A DNA stretch of 64,000 bases from Liopterus haemorrhoidalis (GCA_963971575.1 OZ020616.1:36932306-36996305), one strand, 5' to 3'; shown: positions 23,301 through 38,300, counted from the stretch's first letter. Notes: generated by a model from the sequence alone, not told the origin. Made by a program: numbers and translations.

Positions 23301-26300
23301 GATTTAGAAATTGCATGATTGTAATGAAGGACCAATTTCAAAAAATTATTGTTTTTTTTTTTTTATTTTTAGGATACACTTGGGTATTAATGCGTTTTTT
23401 ACTTTGTCCCTGTTTATGCAATTTGTTCCAATTATTTTCTTTGAGGTTTTCGTAATATACATATTTTCCATATGAGAATTTTGTTTTCCATTTTTTGGCT
23501 ACCCATACTTAGATCACAAATTTCAAACTCAAGGTAAACTACAGTAATTATATTTTAATTTTTTTACATATTAAATATGTAATTTTGCTTTATTTAATCC
23601 TTAACATATTATCATGGATTATATATTTAAAAAATCGGGGTAGGTTGTGTTTGGAGACACAACCGCTAGGGTTTACGTGAATACGTCCGCGTGGTCTTCC
23701 TTATGTACTCTACTGCGCAGCATTTTCGGCTTTACGATGTCAGCTCTCATGCGTTTTCTGTAAGCCCTGAACCTTTCTGCATTAGCGTGTAGCACAATTT
23801 TGGATTCCTCAGGATCTGATCTATTCGATTTTGATCATTTGATCGATTTCTGCTTGGATTTTTGACGATTATATGTCGGCATTGTGAAATTTTTCAATTG
23901 CTATCCAAAGTTTCCCAACTAACATTGACTATGATTTCACCTAGGTCTTAAACCATTGGCAATCTTTTTACTACGAAATTTTTAGCGGGCCATAGGTACT
24001 TCCTTTTGTAATTTCTATTTTTTACGATCTTACGTTCTTGTTTACGTCGGATTACACGTATTTACGTTTAAATACGTCTAGAGTGCGAGAAGCCGGCGCT
24101 AACGTGTTGACCACGTTAAATACAAAAAGTAAACATTGTATTTTATTACTAGTGGGCTGCATAAAATCGTTCTGCGGGCATATAGTTGCCAACCCCTGTC
24201 TTAAATCGACAGATTTCGACGTCGTAGCGCATTGCAATCCCGAGTTATACTGATTTGAAATTTGTACCCAAAACGCCTCCCCCCTCCACTGTTTATCTCG
24301 AGATGTTCACAAAATCCTTAGACTTAATCAATTACAATTTACCTTTACGTATTTAATGGCAGATTTGTCAAAGAATATACCAAATGCAGTGAAAGATAGG
24401 TTATTGTTCCTCTCTTTCAAGTCCGTTAGTACAGCGTGGAGAAAACGGCGCCTACCCGTGGCGAACCTGTCACCATATTTGGCCTATGTTCCGTATAACT
24501 CCACCACAAGCAACTAGTTGGAAACTAGCTAGAGAAAAGAATAAGCCAGTTAGAATGAAATTTGGCCTGGCCAGAGTGTCGCCTCTCTCTCAAAACATAC
24601 TATTTACGATTCGCTCTTATCTTTTCCAAATTTTTTATTCAAAACTGAAATCTCAATAAGTATTTGATAAGTTCTCGTTCTGAAATCTAAGTAATTATTT
24701 CATTATTTCAACTGTTAACATTTAGCACCTATTAAGGTATTTAAAGAAAAAATTAAAAATGAAATTTCAGTATTTTTGCCGTTAAGTTCATATTTAAATG
24801 GTTTAAAATATATAAACATATTTTGAAAAACATTACGTAGTTCAAATGAAAACATAAGTTTAGTCCAAATGAAACCTAAACATAGTTCCGAAAACGAGTG
24901 CGTCTGGGCCAACTACAAATGCATGAATGATTGCTATTGGTACACTCTTACGGCCACGCCTTCTCGTTTCGTATTGTTACACACATTTCTATTCTAAACA
25001 TACAGCCTAGTTTCAATCTGATTCTAATTTACTGGTGGACTTGTACGGAAAATACACCCAATTTATTGTTGTTGACTTTTTTTATCAGTTCCTTCCTTTT
25101 TTTTTTGCTAATTGGATTTCGAAATAAGTGCTTCAAAATATTCGAGAGGGCACAAAATGGGCACTTGCTACAGGAGCTTAGTATCCTTGTTTCATCCCTG
25201 CTGTCTTTAAACATTAACCAAGACACCGGCAAATCGGAGTTTAAGAATTATTCTGTCTACGAACGACGCAACTAAAATTTCAACAAAATGGAGCCCAACC
25301 ATTACGGCTGACAACTCTAAATTGGCAGAGCGTTGATTGATATCAATATAAAAGATATAAATTGCTAAATATTTAAGAATTATGTTAATATGTCATATCT
25401 TCGATGTTACATCGTTCAGTAGTGTTGTTGATCTTAAAATTCTGTAGGTAACTTTGAGCACTAAACAGTTTTAAATTACAAAACTTTTTTAGTTTTGTGT
25501 ATTGACTTAATAATTTTTAGACTGCTACCTACAAAATTTTCAATTATGAATAATGCGATTAGTTGATTAAAGAAATCAGTATCACTGCACTATATAATTC
25601 TGATACTTGTTTATTTTAATTAATTTGTATTGTCCTGATAATTTAAAATATTTTTGAAGCTGTAATTTTTATCTTAGAAGGCCCATTTTATAGTCTAAAT
25701 TCGAAGAATCACAGAAATTGCAGTGAAAACTGTTGTCTGTTAGTAGCTAAGTTATTAAAAGAAATATTAATAATGTCTAATAAAAAGCAAAACCGAATTG
25801 GCAATTTAAAATAAAATAATAAGCAACCTACTTTGTATCCAGTTTCTCAATTGTATCTGACATGGACAATGTTTTAGCTTCCAGTTTCGTAATCAACTCT
25901 GTTTTATGTTTGAGCGAGCCCTCACATTCCTGCAAATGATTCACCCTTAAGATAAAAACCTACTCCTGATTCTAAAAACTTTATGTCTTTCATCTTTTAG
26001 GTTAATACACAGATTAATCTATTTGGATTATAAGTTTCAATATTAGCTGACATTAATTATTTAATCTTAATATACCAATATTATGATTTGATTGTTTGTT
26101 TTGCTCGATTTGGAGTTATTTACGACAAAATAGTTATTACAATTAAATGAAGGATATGTTGTATGCGGTATTTGCCCTAGAGTTGGCTACTAAATCAAAG
26201 AACTGGTGAACCAAATGAATCAGTTCAAACTGTCAATCAATTTGACTAGCATTTTCAATTTAGACACAAGTACTCTTACCACGATAGCGCAAACCACCCA

Positions 26301-29300
26301 CCCTTACTTTTATCATAACAAATTTAGAGACTCTAATGTCTACAATTTTCGAGAATCAGTGCTTCTCAATCCATAATTTAGCACGCACCCGCAAAATATT
26401 CATTTTTTTAACGCGAACCGTTGACAATATTATTTTGACTTTTAATTTGTTTTTCCACATCGGTCAACACGCCGGCAATTGAGACAAACTGATTCATAAG
26501 AATATAATTTTACTTGCTTTTATATTTGTATTTTAACATAACTGAGGAGTGTCGAAACAAAAGCCGATACATCCACATTTATTAATTTCATCTTTTTTTT
26601 TTTTTTAATCGTGAGTTTTCCTTTAAATGTTCATGATACCGCAAAGAAACTTGACCAAAAATCGCTAAATGTAGCTTTAAAAAACTTTTGAAATCCGATG
26701 TTTGATCGAAAAGCTTTAAACTAATATTCTTTTGTAATAAACTTTTTTGGGCGACCATTTCAAAAACAGTTCTTTTTCATCATGTAGTACTAGATAAAAA
26801 GTACAGTATATTGTGTAACTACCGGGGAATGCCATATATTCCGCACGAGAATGAAGTTTGCAAACGAGCCGCAGGCGAGTGAAGCAAATCACTCGATTTT
26901 AAATCATTCGAAAAAAATACAATATAAATAAGGTTAAAAGCCATTAATGCGCGCGCAGCCAGTACGGGAATGAAAATTCATGGTAACTGCACATGCGCAT
27001 TGCTCCGAATTTATTCTTTCCCGCACACTGCACATGCACATTGGAGCGTATTTATCATTCCCGAATCGTCCGCGGCCGCGTGATGGTAACATGCGAAATT
27101 AAGCTAATTTCCTGTAAACTAACAGTATCGAAATGAGTCATAGTGGTCGTAGGAAAAATATTTTTCGGTATAGGTAAATTTGCCATGTATGAGAAATTTC
27201 TTAAGTTACAAAATCCACGGTTACACGGAAACAACTGACAGTCAAACATTTATAATTTTAATAGGTGATCAATAACCATAAATTATGCAATGTAAATAAA
27301 TAAATTTAATTTTTCTGATATAAATTACTTTTGGTCACGTGCAGCCGAATAAGATCTACTTTTTGGCTATGATACACAAATAACTATTACTGCAAAACTC
27401 GTTATATCCATCTTTCATGCCTTGTATGTGCTTTTTTCATTACGTTGTAGTTATTGTTTCTTATCTATTTTTCATTTTAAAATGGATTAATCAAGTACTT
27501 CTGTGAAAGTTTTTAACCAGGGAACATAAATGCTTAAAACTTTGCAACTATTAATCCTACGAAAGTTTGGTTTACACCAACGTGTTCAAAAATCTTTTCG
27601 CAGACTTATGTTACTAATTTATGCTTCAAGAGTTCATAATTTTAATAAATAAACTAAAAATACAGAAGCGTCTAGTGGACTGTGCATGTACGTTCTCTGC
27701 TTCATGATAGTGCGTTTATAGGCGGCGCTCCCCGCAGGGAAGGCAGAGAGATATGGTAAATTTATCGTTTATGGTAAAATATGTCTGTTCTTATGACTCT
27801 CAGGGTCCCTGTTTTTATTTAATTAACTAAAATCAAGCAAAATGTTTAACATAAATGCCCTAAAAACATAAATACTTAGAACTCTGTATCTATTTATCCT
27901 ATTAAAGTTTGATTTGCATCAAAGTGTTCAGAAAATCTTTTCACATGCTGAAGCCTCTTTTTTATGCCTTAAAAGACCATAATTTTTATGAACAAACTAA
28001 AAAAATTCAGGCGCTCTGCCTAAGATTCATATGTTTAGTGCATTGCTTATGGAGCGCGGACAGTGTGTGATAGCCACGGGACGTAGAGATGCAAAGGGAG
28101 AGATGAAACTTGGGTGAGACAACGGGCATTTCAGCTACTTTTTAATAAACAAAGCAACCATGACTTATTAAGTTTTTTTAGATTCTAAGAAAACGATGTA
28201 ACTGGATTTATCGGTTATTGTTCTGACCCTCCTTAATTATATTAATTCAAATTTCAAATTTCGTTTGCCTCCTCACGATTATTAGTTTTAGGGATCCGCC
28301 TGTAAAAATAAATCGTCAAAGGGATCCGCGAATGTTAAGAGTTTGGAAAACACTGCTCTATTACATTTTAAGTTGATCTTCTTACTGGAGTTGGTGTATT
28401 TTACCGGGATTTTAGGTCAAAAGAAAAAACATCAAATTATTGAATATCCAATATAGGTTTCGATAACTTTATTATCTTCCTCAGTTGATCTACGTAGACA
28501 AAAACAAAAAAAAGAGAGAATACAATATAATGCAATTTTTAACTAATGAGTGTACATTACAAAATGATAGTAAACATACACGAACTAATAGAAATTTGAA
28601 TTAATACTTTGTTAAAACTTGTCATTCTGTGATTTGCCATACTCTCGCATGTGCTGTGATTTTTATGTAATAGTTTTTGATATTTAGCTGTGATATTTTT
28701 TATAATTGTTCATTTGTGATATACCACATCACAGTGGATATACGTGTTTTTAATGTTTTTAATATGTTTTTGAATGTAAAAATTTTAATTATTAGATTAT
28801 TTGTACTACTTTTTAACATCAGCATGTTGATAGAACTACTTTCAATATCATACAATTGAGTAAGTCTTATTTTAAATTATAATTTTGTAATGTACACTCA
28901 TTAGTTAAAAATTGCACTATATTGTATTCTCTCTTTTTTTTTTGTTTTTGTCCACGTAGATCAACTGAGGAAGATAATAAAGTTATCGAAACCGGTATTG
29001 GATATTCAATAATTTGATGTTTTTTCTTTTGACCTAAAATCCCGGTAAATAAAATACACCAACTCCAGTAAGAAGATATATATTCGAGGTCGTCAAAATA
29101 TACATTAATTTTAAGTTTAGTTTAACTTGTGTAATAAACTCTTGACAAGACGTAACTGTCATTAAACTACTATCGAGTGATATCAAATTATAGTGTAACC
29201 AACAGAAATTTGTTTAATTTCTTTTAAAAAGAATAGTTCAAATGATACACAAGCACTTTATAAACTCTTTTACTGTTTTAAGTGTTTTGAACTGTGTGGT

Positions 29301-32300
29301 AGTAATGTTGATAACCAAATCACAAAGCAAACGATTGACAACAGATAGAGCAAAACAAACAAACAGACCAATCGAGGAGTAATATTTAATAACTTGGAAC
29401 AAGGTAGTTGCTATTAAGCAAGGAATTATTTTAGATATATTTTCACATAAATGATAGTGCTATATACTTTTCCTATTACTCTCATTTAAAATTACAATAA
29501 AATAATTTTAAATATCATTTAACGAATACATAATTTAGATTATGATTACACAAATATGTTGTTTCTCATTTTTACTGATTGGTTTGATCAGTACTATCGC
29601 CATCTTTTTCAGGATTCTTATTAATTTCCGTCTCAGTTTTAGTACTTTTTGTGGCAATTTGTTCAACATTTTCACTACCAGCAACTGGAATATCAGTTTT
29701 GGGAGATTCATTTTGGTTTAGTTTAGAACAAGTACTATTTATTTTATTTGCAACTCTTTCGGGTAAGGGTTTAATACTCAAATTATTGGTGGCAGGTTTT
29801 CTGTGGGTTGTCTTAGATGGTTCCTTAGCTAGTAAATGATTATATTTTTCTAAATTGTTAAGTATTTTGCCGATCTGGCTTGCTTTGGCTTGTAGACGAC
29901 TCACCATTTCTCCTTTCTGAGTCAACTCCATTTCACACTCCTAAAAGCAGCATTAAATCATTGAAATACTGCTACCAACATTAATATGAGTCTCAAAAAA
30001 ACAATTTAAAACCAATAAATAAACCAAATCATTAATTAAACATTCACTGATTTACAAAATGGTATAATACATGAGAGAGAAAAAAATTATCCGTATCCGC
30101 GGATTAGGATACAAATAATCCGTATCCGAATCTGTATCGACGAATTTGGCTTTGATGTGATCCGGCACATCACTAGTTTAAGGTATGGGTTATTTTTTAT
30201 AATATTAAAAGAAAAATCGCTTTAAAATGAAAAGTTGTTTAATAATTGCTTTCTGTTCCTTAATCTTTACTTAAACTTTCAGAGTTTTCATTTAATATCC
30301 CAAAATGTATATTATTTTAAATATTTAATTTTCGATAGCAAAAGTCGATTTTTCGAAACAAATATTCATACTAAAAATTGCTGTTGTACTATTTCTATTT
30401 GCATAATGTACTTTACTAATGTTTTTAAGGTGAGGAACAACAGTATTGTGGAACATGTATACGGCAAACATCTTTTCAAAATAACATTATTGTTTAGTTA
30501 ATTTTCGTTCGTTAATCTAGTATCAGAATATCCCTATTTGCAGGTCAAATAACAGTACATGCTTGCCGAATTTCAACTCTATATGCTTAGACGTTTGGCA
30601 ACTATTTTTACAGTGCTGAGTGGCAATATAAGGGTTTCTTGATTTTATCTACTGTGAGATTATTGTGTCTACAGTTTATTAAATAAAAATGTCAGTGTTA
30701 GAGTTTTTAAATGATTTGTATTTGGACTGATATGATGATTTGAATTGACTAAATATTGCTAACTAGAGTTCGTTCAACATAAAAAAAAAAAAAAACACAG
30801 GCGGATGTTAGCGACTCCCATGTGCAGAAACCAAATTTCGTCAACACATCTCGTCAACACATGTGTTAAACCCAGTTTAACACATTTTGAGTGGCGTCAC
30901 TTACTTTGATTTGTTTGTGACTACGCGTATTGAGCGATGTTATTTGTTTATTTCCGTTATTATTATATATTTTTCGTATGTTTCAAGGTATACCGTGTAC
31001 TAAAATGAGTAAAAATTAATTTGAAATACATGATTTTGTGTGTTTGGTATCCACAACAATTGTTTAAAACCCTTATGTACGTTAATGTGATCAATTCTTT
31101 TCTCGCGCAGAATTGATGTCATAATTTATGATACCCTGTGTTTTTCTTATGTTGAACAAAGTCTAGAGCGATTGTTTCTCGTGGTGGTCAGATGATTTAC
31201 GACCTCTTTGGGGTAAAAATAATTTCTTACGTGAAGTAAAAGTACGTATATATTTGTAAAATCAAATACTAAGGTTGTAAAATAAATAGAATTGTAAAAT
31301 ACTTGAAATATGTTAAAGCTGAAGGAAATTAGTAATAAAATATAATTTGGGAATTTCTATTAGATGGGTTATAAACCATCTGCTGCCACAATACAAAATC
31401 TTAATAGGATAAAACTGTCGCTATAATGATTTTAGTCACCATAAAAATAAATAAATATTGTTACAATGTTTACTCAAACCACTTTCTTTAATTCAGAAAT
31501 CAGTTTTTTGTAAATCAGTGAATTCTATTGGTTTTAAAGTGTAGAATTTATTTCAAGAATCCGTTAATAATAATAATAATAATTCCTCATTATATATTTA
31601 ATAACATTTTCATTTTTATTTTTGAGACTCCACTTTTGTCACTAAAATATTTAAAGGTGCAGTATTTAAATATTTCAGGTGCAGAAATTAAAATATCAAC
31701 ATAAAATATTGAAATCAATAAAATGAAAGTTTCTATATAAATAATTTTTGAATAAATATAGAATACCACTAACCTGTAGCTTCTTGTACATTTCAAGATT
31801 AATGAGTTTAATATCATCTAACTGCCTCCGTAGAGAAATGATAGTATCCTGCTTCTCATGAATATCTTTTTCTAATAATTTCATTGCTACCTCCATCTCT
31901 GCTTTTAAACACATCTGTTAACAAAAAAAGTAGTATAAAAATTACAGGAAATGTAATAATAAATAGAAGAAATATTTTACAGAAAAACCGCAAAAGGTTC
32001 ATGAAGTTTGTAGTTAGATTGTATGTAGAAGCATAAGTAGAGCTAGTTAGTTAAAATTGTCGCACAGCAATGATAGTTATTTGCGCCTAATACTGTCTGC
32101 TATTACTGATCTATATGACTACAATACAAAAAAATAGAAGTAAGGCTGGTCTCACAGTGGAACCGACTACGTGCGACTCTTTCCCGAGCTTGGGAATAAA
32201 ATCACTGCTCTCACACTGAAAGTGACTTAGTAGTGCGATTCCGTCCAGTCTTTTTGATTTTTTTGTGAGTAATGATGGATACGGAAAAAAATAATTATTT

Positions 32301-35300
32301 AAATTCAAGAAACAGAGTGTTTGTGGAACCAGAAAATCGTGCTTCAAATCGTCCATTAAATGGTGAAACTCGTTATGTTTTTCTCTCTTCAGGAATATCT
32401 GGTTAACCCATTTTTCTTGAACGTCTTCTGACATTTTTAACCTAAACTGTCGTATAAAGCCAAATTTATTGTGTTAAAATAATCAGTCTCAAAGTCCCAT
32501 TTAATCATTAAAAGTGAAAATTTCATAATTTAGTTCCGCACGAAGCTAAGAAATGAGTATAATTAGAAAAAAAAATAAATAAAAATAATAATTTATCCGT
32601 ACCTGTAATTCGAGTTCTTTATCAGACTCCTGTCTCAGTCTTCTTTCTTCGTCTAAGCGTTGTTGTAATTCTTCCACCTCCGAAGCATCCACAATTTTAC
32701 ATTCAGATCGTCCATTGTTTTTAACTATTTCAGTACTGATGTCTTTACCTAATTCCTGTTTGAGTTGTCGGTTTTCATCATAAAGCCCCAAGAGATTGTT
32801 TTTGGCAATAGCCAAATCCTCTTTCATTAAAGCATTGGTTGTTGTAAGAGACTCTACTTTTGATTGTAAATTTGCAACAGTAGCACTGAATCATATCAAT
32901 GAAAAAATCGGTTAATTATTATAATTCTAAAGATAAAAATTTAATGATAATTTATTAACCTTATTACTTCCTATATTAACAAAATAAATTAAATATTAAA
33001 GTATATGTCTGTTTATTTGGTTTAAGCGGAACTAAATGGAAGTTTCGTTCTTTTATGTTGTCACGAGAAGGAACCTTGATTGGATTATTTCATGTTGGTA
33101 TGTGATAATTTAAAATTCCAACAGAGAAACTATGGAAACGAACATTTATTATAAAATATAATACGTTTTTAAATATTTTGAAGACAAAACAAATAATAAA
33201 TGGGAAATTTGTATTAATAATGAGACAAAAAATCAAAATATAATAAAAAGACAAGTCAGCCAATTGAACCTAGGATTTGCAATGTGAGTATGATTTACAA
33301 AGCTTAAACAGAATAACCAAAAGTCCGATTTAATAGATAAAAATCTAGTTCCGGTTAAATGTTTGGAATAGCCTATATTACTGTAAGATATGCTTTATTA
33401 TGATTAAGTAAACCCATAAAATAGTAAATAAAAAAAAAAAATAAATAATAAAATAGTACATCGACATAATATAACAAATTTTCTAATGGAAAAGTGTGGC
33501 AAAAAGACTTAGGTAACGACTTTTTATACCATTTTTAGGGTTTTGTAGGTATGACCAAAAAACCCTTATACCGTCATTTTGTCGTCTGTCTGTCTGTCTG
33601 TCTGTCTGTTCGGTAAAAATTGTAGCCAAACGGCTAAACCTAGAGAGTTGAAATTTGGCATGATTGTACAACTTTTTGACCCGCACATAGGAAAAATACT
33701 AAAACATCTAAAAAACATATCCCCCTAAAAATATAAACAAATATGTGCTCATCGAAAAAAAAAATATTTTTTTTTAAATTCTGAGTAGGGTATCAAATGA
33801 AAGCCCTTAGTACGTGGATTAACGATCAAAATTTTATTTTTGCAAAATAAATTATTTTGACGAGATTTTTGCCACAATTGTGCAAAAAAAATTTTGTCCC
33901 ACACCCTGTAGCCCAGATGGTTTAAACTAAAAATGTGAAAAAATTCTAAGTAATGTATATTGGTGTGAACCGGAATAGTACAACAGGAATTTTTGATCAG
34001 ATTATGTTTTCGGAAAATAATGCATTTTTTGTGTTTTTAACCAAAATATGTTAAATATTTAATTCGCTATGTAACCAAGTTCAGACGTCAGCGCTGATAG
34101 CGATGTGTGTTTAGTCATTGGTTTTCTAATTTGCTAAACACAGTTAACTTGCAAACTAGAGTTCGAATCCTGTCAATTTTAATTTTTTTTTTTTTTTTTG
34201 CAGTTTTCTTTTGTTTAAATTATTTAATATTAAAAATTAAAAAATTTAACAGTAAAAATTCTAGCTATATTTTGGCAAATGTTGCATATAATTTTTAAAA
34301 GCGTAAATTTAATAACCAGTGGGAAGTGTTGGAATTATATTTTAATTCTGTTTGATGTATACGAAATCAGAGGGCGTGGCTAATGATTTAAGCAACCAAT
34401 AGAAGCCATAGGCGCAATTTTCAAAATCTTAATGAACCTTGCTATGTAAAAAAAATACTGCACATATTTAGAAACTTAAATAATGGTATTAGGCATTCGA
34501 ATTAAAATTCATAAAAAAATATTTTGACATAAAATTTGTTTTGGCATCCCAAATAATCATCATTCAGTTATTAAATACCTGCAAAACCCTGAAATGTGTG
34601 AAAATTCACACTTCACATCAATTTTTTTCTATTTTGCTGTTTCATGCCTTTTAAAATAATAAATTTGCATAACAAATAACATCCTCGTTTAGTGAATTAG
34701 GTATGTGTTGTTGGCCAGACTGGTCTTACAGTTTTATATTTTCAAGGTAGCTGTCAATTTTTGTAAAATTTGCATGTTAATATATCAATTTTACCAATTT
34801 TAGGAATAAAATGTTGATTTTAATAATGAATTTATATATAACTCTCAATTCAGTTTCATAAAGTTTCTCTTATGAATGCAAAATAGAAAAATGTAATATA
34901 AAAATTGGTTTGATTCGTGAAATTTCGCAGGATTTCGTGATAAAACAGGCCAACAAAATTCTGGCTGCATGGGACTATTTTTGCCATAATTTCATCAAAA
35001 TTACAAATAACAATTAAAAAAAAAAAAAAAGTCATTCGTTAATCTAAATAGGTACGTACTAAAACCTTTAATTTAACATTCTATATTTAAAAATATTTTT
35101 TTGTTTTTCGAAAATTATGTATCTTTTGAAAATATAATTTGAGCAAAAATTTCGTATTTAATATTTCAGTTTACATCAATGTCTATTTACTATGATTTTT
35201 TCAGATATTGACCTTAGTATTCTACTGCATTTTTGGCAAAAAACGCCTTAAAGTAATAAGATTTTTAAAAATTATTTTTCATCTGCCAATGTTTTTCCAG

Positions 35301-38300
35301 ACCCATCATTTGATGCCGTACATTAAATTTCAAAATATTTTTTTTTAAATACAAAAATTCGAAAACTAACTAAAAATTATCTAATCTTAATTCCAAACAT
35401 AACATTCCGGTTAACATTAATGTGTATTACTCTGAATATTTTTATTTTTTAAACCAACTCTTCCCTGAAATAGGGTGGAGAACAAAAAAAAAGTGGGGCA
35501 AACACGATACAGGTGTCTCTAAAAATCTCTCAAAAGAAGAAATGATCAATAACTCTCATATTTTCAGATAGAAATTTTGACCTATTAGAGTCTAATTATA
35601 AGGGGCTGATCTATTGTACTAATCAAATTTTAGGTACATACAAACCCTGCCGTAGGGGAAGGGGCAAGTTCAGTAGTATAAAATGTTAATTGGATTAGAT
35701 TACAAAAATTTTAAGCAAAGATAAAGCAAGCGATGAGAATTTTAAAAAGTGCTAAAACGATTTTTGGTAATATTTTAGTAATCTAATCTTATAAAAAAAA
35801 AAACATACATTTACTATATGCATTATATACAGATTGATTATTAGCCCTGACGTCAGCAATTTTATTGTGCCTGTTCCGTATTTTAAAAACAGTGAAACTA
35901 TATAACTTATGCAAAACTTATAGAGTTATCTGTTGTTGAATAATTGAACAAATGACTGTCAAAAACTAAATATGTCAGGTTAGGTTGTACAAAAATAATA
36001 ATTTTCATAATAGGGAACCCCTTTTAAGATTGCACGCCAATGTGCCAAAATCGGAACTAACTAAATAGACAATAACAACTTTTGCACATATTGATAATAC
36101 GTTGTAATCTGACATTTAGAAAGAATTTATTAATATTTTTGTCTTGATTTATGTTTTCTTAATTAATATGATATACCGGGTGAATTATTTAAGGAGCAAC
36201 ATACATGTTTCACATATAATGTTAATGAAGTGAGTTATTTCATTTGCAACATAGCAAATTCTGAAAGCAAGCTCATATCCATGGCAACAGATATGCAATG
36301 GTGATTAGATATAAAAGTTATTTGACATGATAAAGTTCCTAGACGGCTAAAAAATAGTAAATTAGAAACAATAAATTAATTTTTATTAGTTTGTTTATAT
36401 TTACATACAAACAAAAATAATAATGTCCTTAGTAGCTAAGTCCAAAAAATATTTTAAAAAATAATATTTTGTCGCCGGTCACCATGGCGTAGTGGTTAGT
36501 GTAGCGATGCACTGGCTTCTAGATCATGAGGGCTCGGGTTCGAATCCCGGTTATGGCATGGATTTTTCAAAAATAAATGCATCTCCTGGATAATGGCCTT
36601 AGTAGCTAAGCCCAAAAATTAAAAAAATATATATATATATATTTTGTCTTTTCTATGGATACGATAAGCATTTGTTTTATGGCTATGTTGCTTTTGAAAT
36701 AACTCACTTCATTAACATTATATGTGAAACATGTATATTGCTCCTTAAATAATTCACCCGGTATATGTCAAACAAATATAAAATCTAAAATCCAAACAAA
36801 TGTAACACATGTGTCAGAACAATAGCAAACTTGCCTATTTGGTTAGTTCAACATAATTCCGCAAGATAGAGTCTCTCTTAGGAACATTTCCCTATATTGC
36901 TCATGGAACTAAATTTTTAGTATTAAAAAACTAAAAATCTGAAATCAATAATTTATTATTATAAAATGAATATATTTAAAAAGGTGATCTGCAGCTTACC
37001 AAAAATAAATTAGTAATAATGGGTCATGTTCATAATCTTTTACTAAATCTAAGTAGCACTACTTAGACTATACTAGTAGAAGTATATTAAGCCTTACTAA
37101 AAATTGATGTTCATAATACAGAATTATTGTTAGCAGTGCTTAATACTGTCTAGTAAATTATAATTTAGTAGTACAGATTTAGAAGCGCGGAGGGGCTGTA
37201 TTAAATTACTTTAAAATAGAGATGTGTCCATAATACTGACTGATTTTAATCATGTATATGAGAGATTTGCGTGATGTTCGTGAAATGCGTGAATTACGAG
37301 CTCAATAACCAAGAAAATTTTATAAATTTACTAGTTACTTGGTTAGGCAAGTCATGACTTGTCTAAACGACCGTTAAATTGCCCCAATTTATTTCCTGAC
37401 AAGGTCATACCGCGTATTTTGACTCCATTAAAAACTTTCATTTATTTTTATTTTTTTCGACTATCAGCTTTGATAATGCTCAAATTGAGCGAAACTGGTC
37501 AGCTATAACTACAAATATGACTATACTCAACTGACAATATTATATTTATTGGGTGGAAATCAAAAAAAAGACCCAACTTCTCATTAGTTAAAAGATCGTA
37601 GTCTCGAAAATATGAACACAACTAACGTTAGCATCACAATTTCTTAATTTAACAAGTAACGCTTAATTGCAATATTTAGTAAAAAAATATGAACATGGCC
37701 CAATAACGTTAACGTAACAAAAACACCGGAAAACAACGCAATGAAAAAATATGGTTTTTATAAGTTCGATAGTTCAACTTTGCCTCAACAGACAGCATAA
37801 GTAAATGTTTGCATTAGAGTACGTTCAAGTTAACTTCATGCCAGGTCTATATTACCGACTGGGCTGCGCAGAAACCAAATTTCGTCTATGACGTTACCAA
37901 CAGTTGGTTTGATACATTTCAGTGGCGTCACTTACTTTGATCTGTTCTTGACTACGCGTATATTTCGATTTTGATTGTTTAATTCCGTTTTTGTTTTCTT
38001 TATTAAATTTTGTTGTTCGTTTTGTTTGTCAAATTTTGTTGTTTATTTTCTTTGTTAAATTTTGTTGTTTGTTAGTAAAAATTAGTAGATTGTTATGCTA
38101 CGACTGTTCATTTTCAGGGTTGCGGGTTTCAATCAAATGTTTGTGTGGTGATCTTATTTTATTCTTTTTTTATAATATGACTAGGATGACCATTCGTCCC
38201 GCTTTTTGCGCGACTGTCCCGCATTTTGATTGGGTGTCCCACATTAAGATACGTCCCGCAAAAGTCCGGCATTCTAACATTTTGTCCCGCATTGTAAGGA

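Larger units (their letters stand above)
22125..25831. other. RUFY intron g-h with repeats
   Basis: No exon is supported between the coiled-coil exons. It contains a tandem duplication (23109-23352), a hAT MITE (23954-24198) and a small inverted-end element (about 25434-25544, aaaattctgtaggtaac mirrored). Open frames such as 24931-25275 lack any family signature. Confidence 0.5.
36010..36892. mobile_element. Dispersed element carrying a MITE and a SINE
   Basis: The outer parts match 9055-9220. The end-to-end boundary (gggaacccc...ggaacatttccc) is only weakly inverted, so its class is open. A MITE (36173-36764) sits inside, and a SINE inside that. Confidence 0.55.

Noticed and set aside
24931..25275. 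114-residue plus-strand frame
   Set aside because: Random-looking hydrophobic sequence from AT-rich intron DNA; no domain, splice context or repeat of the frame elsewhere.
36480..36560. Possible tRNA gene on the plus strand
   Set aside because: A- and B-box-like words are present, but it lies inside a SINE nested in a MITE, with direct repeats around it, and the stems do not pair.
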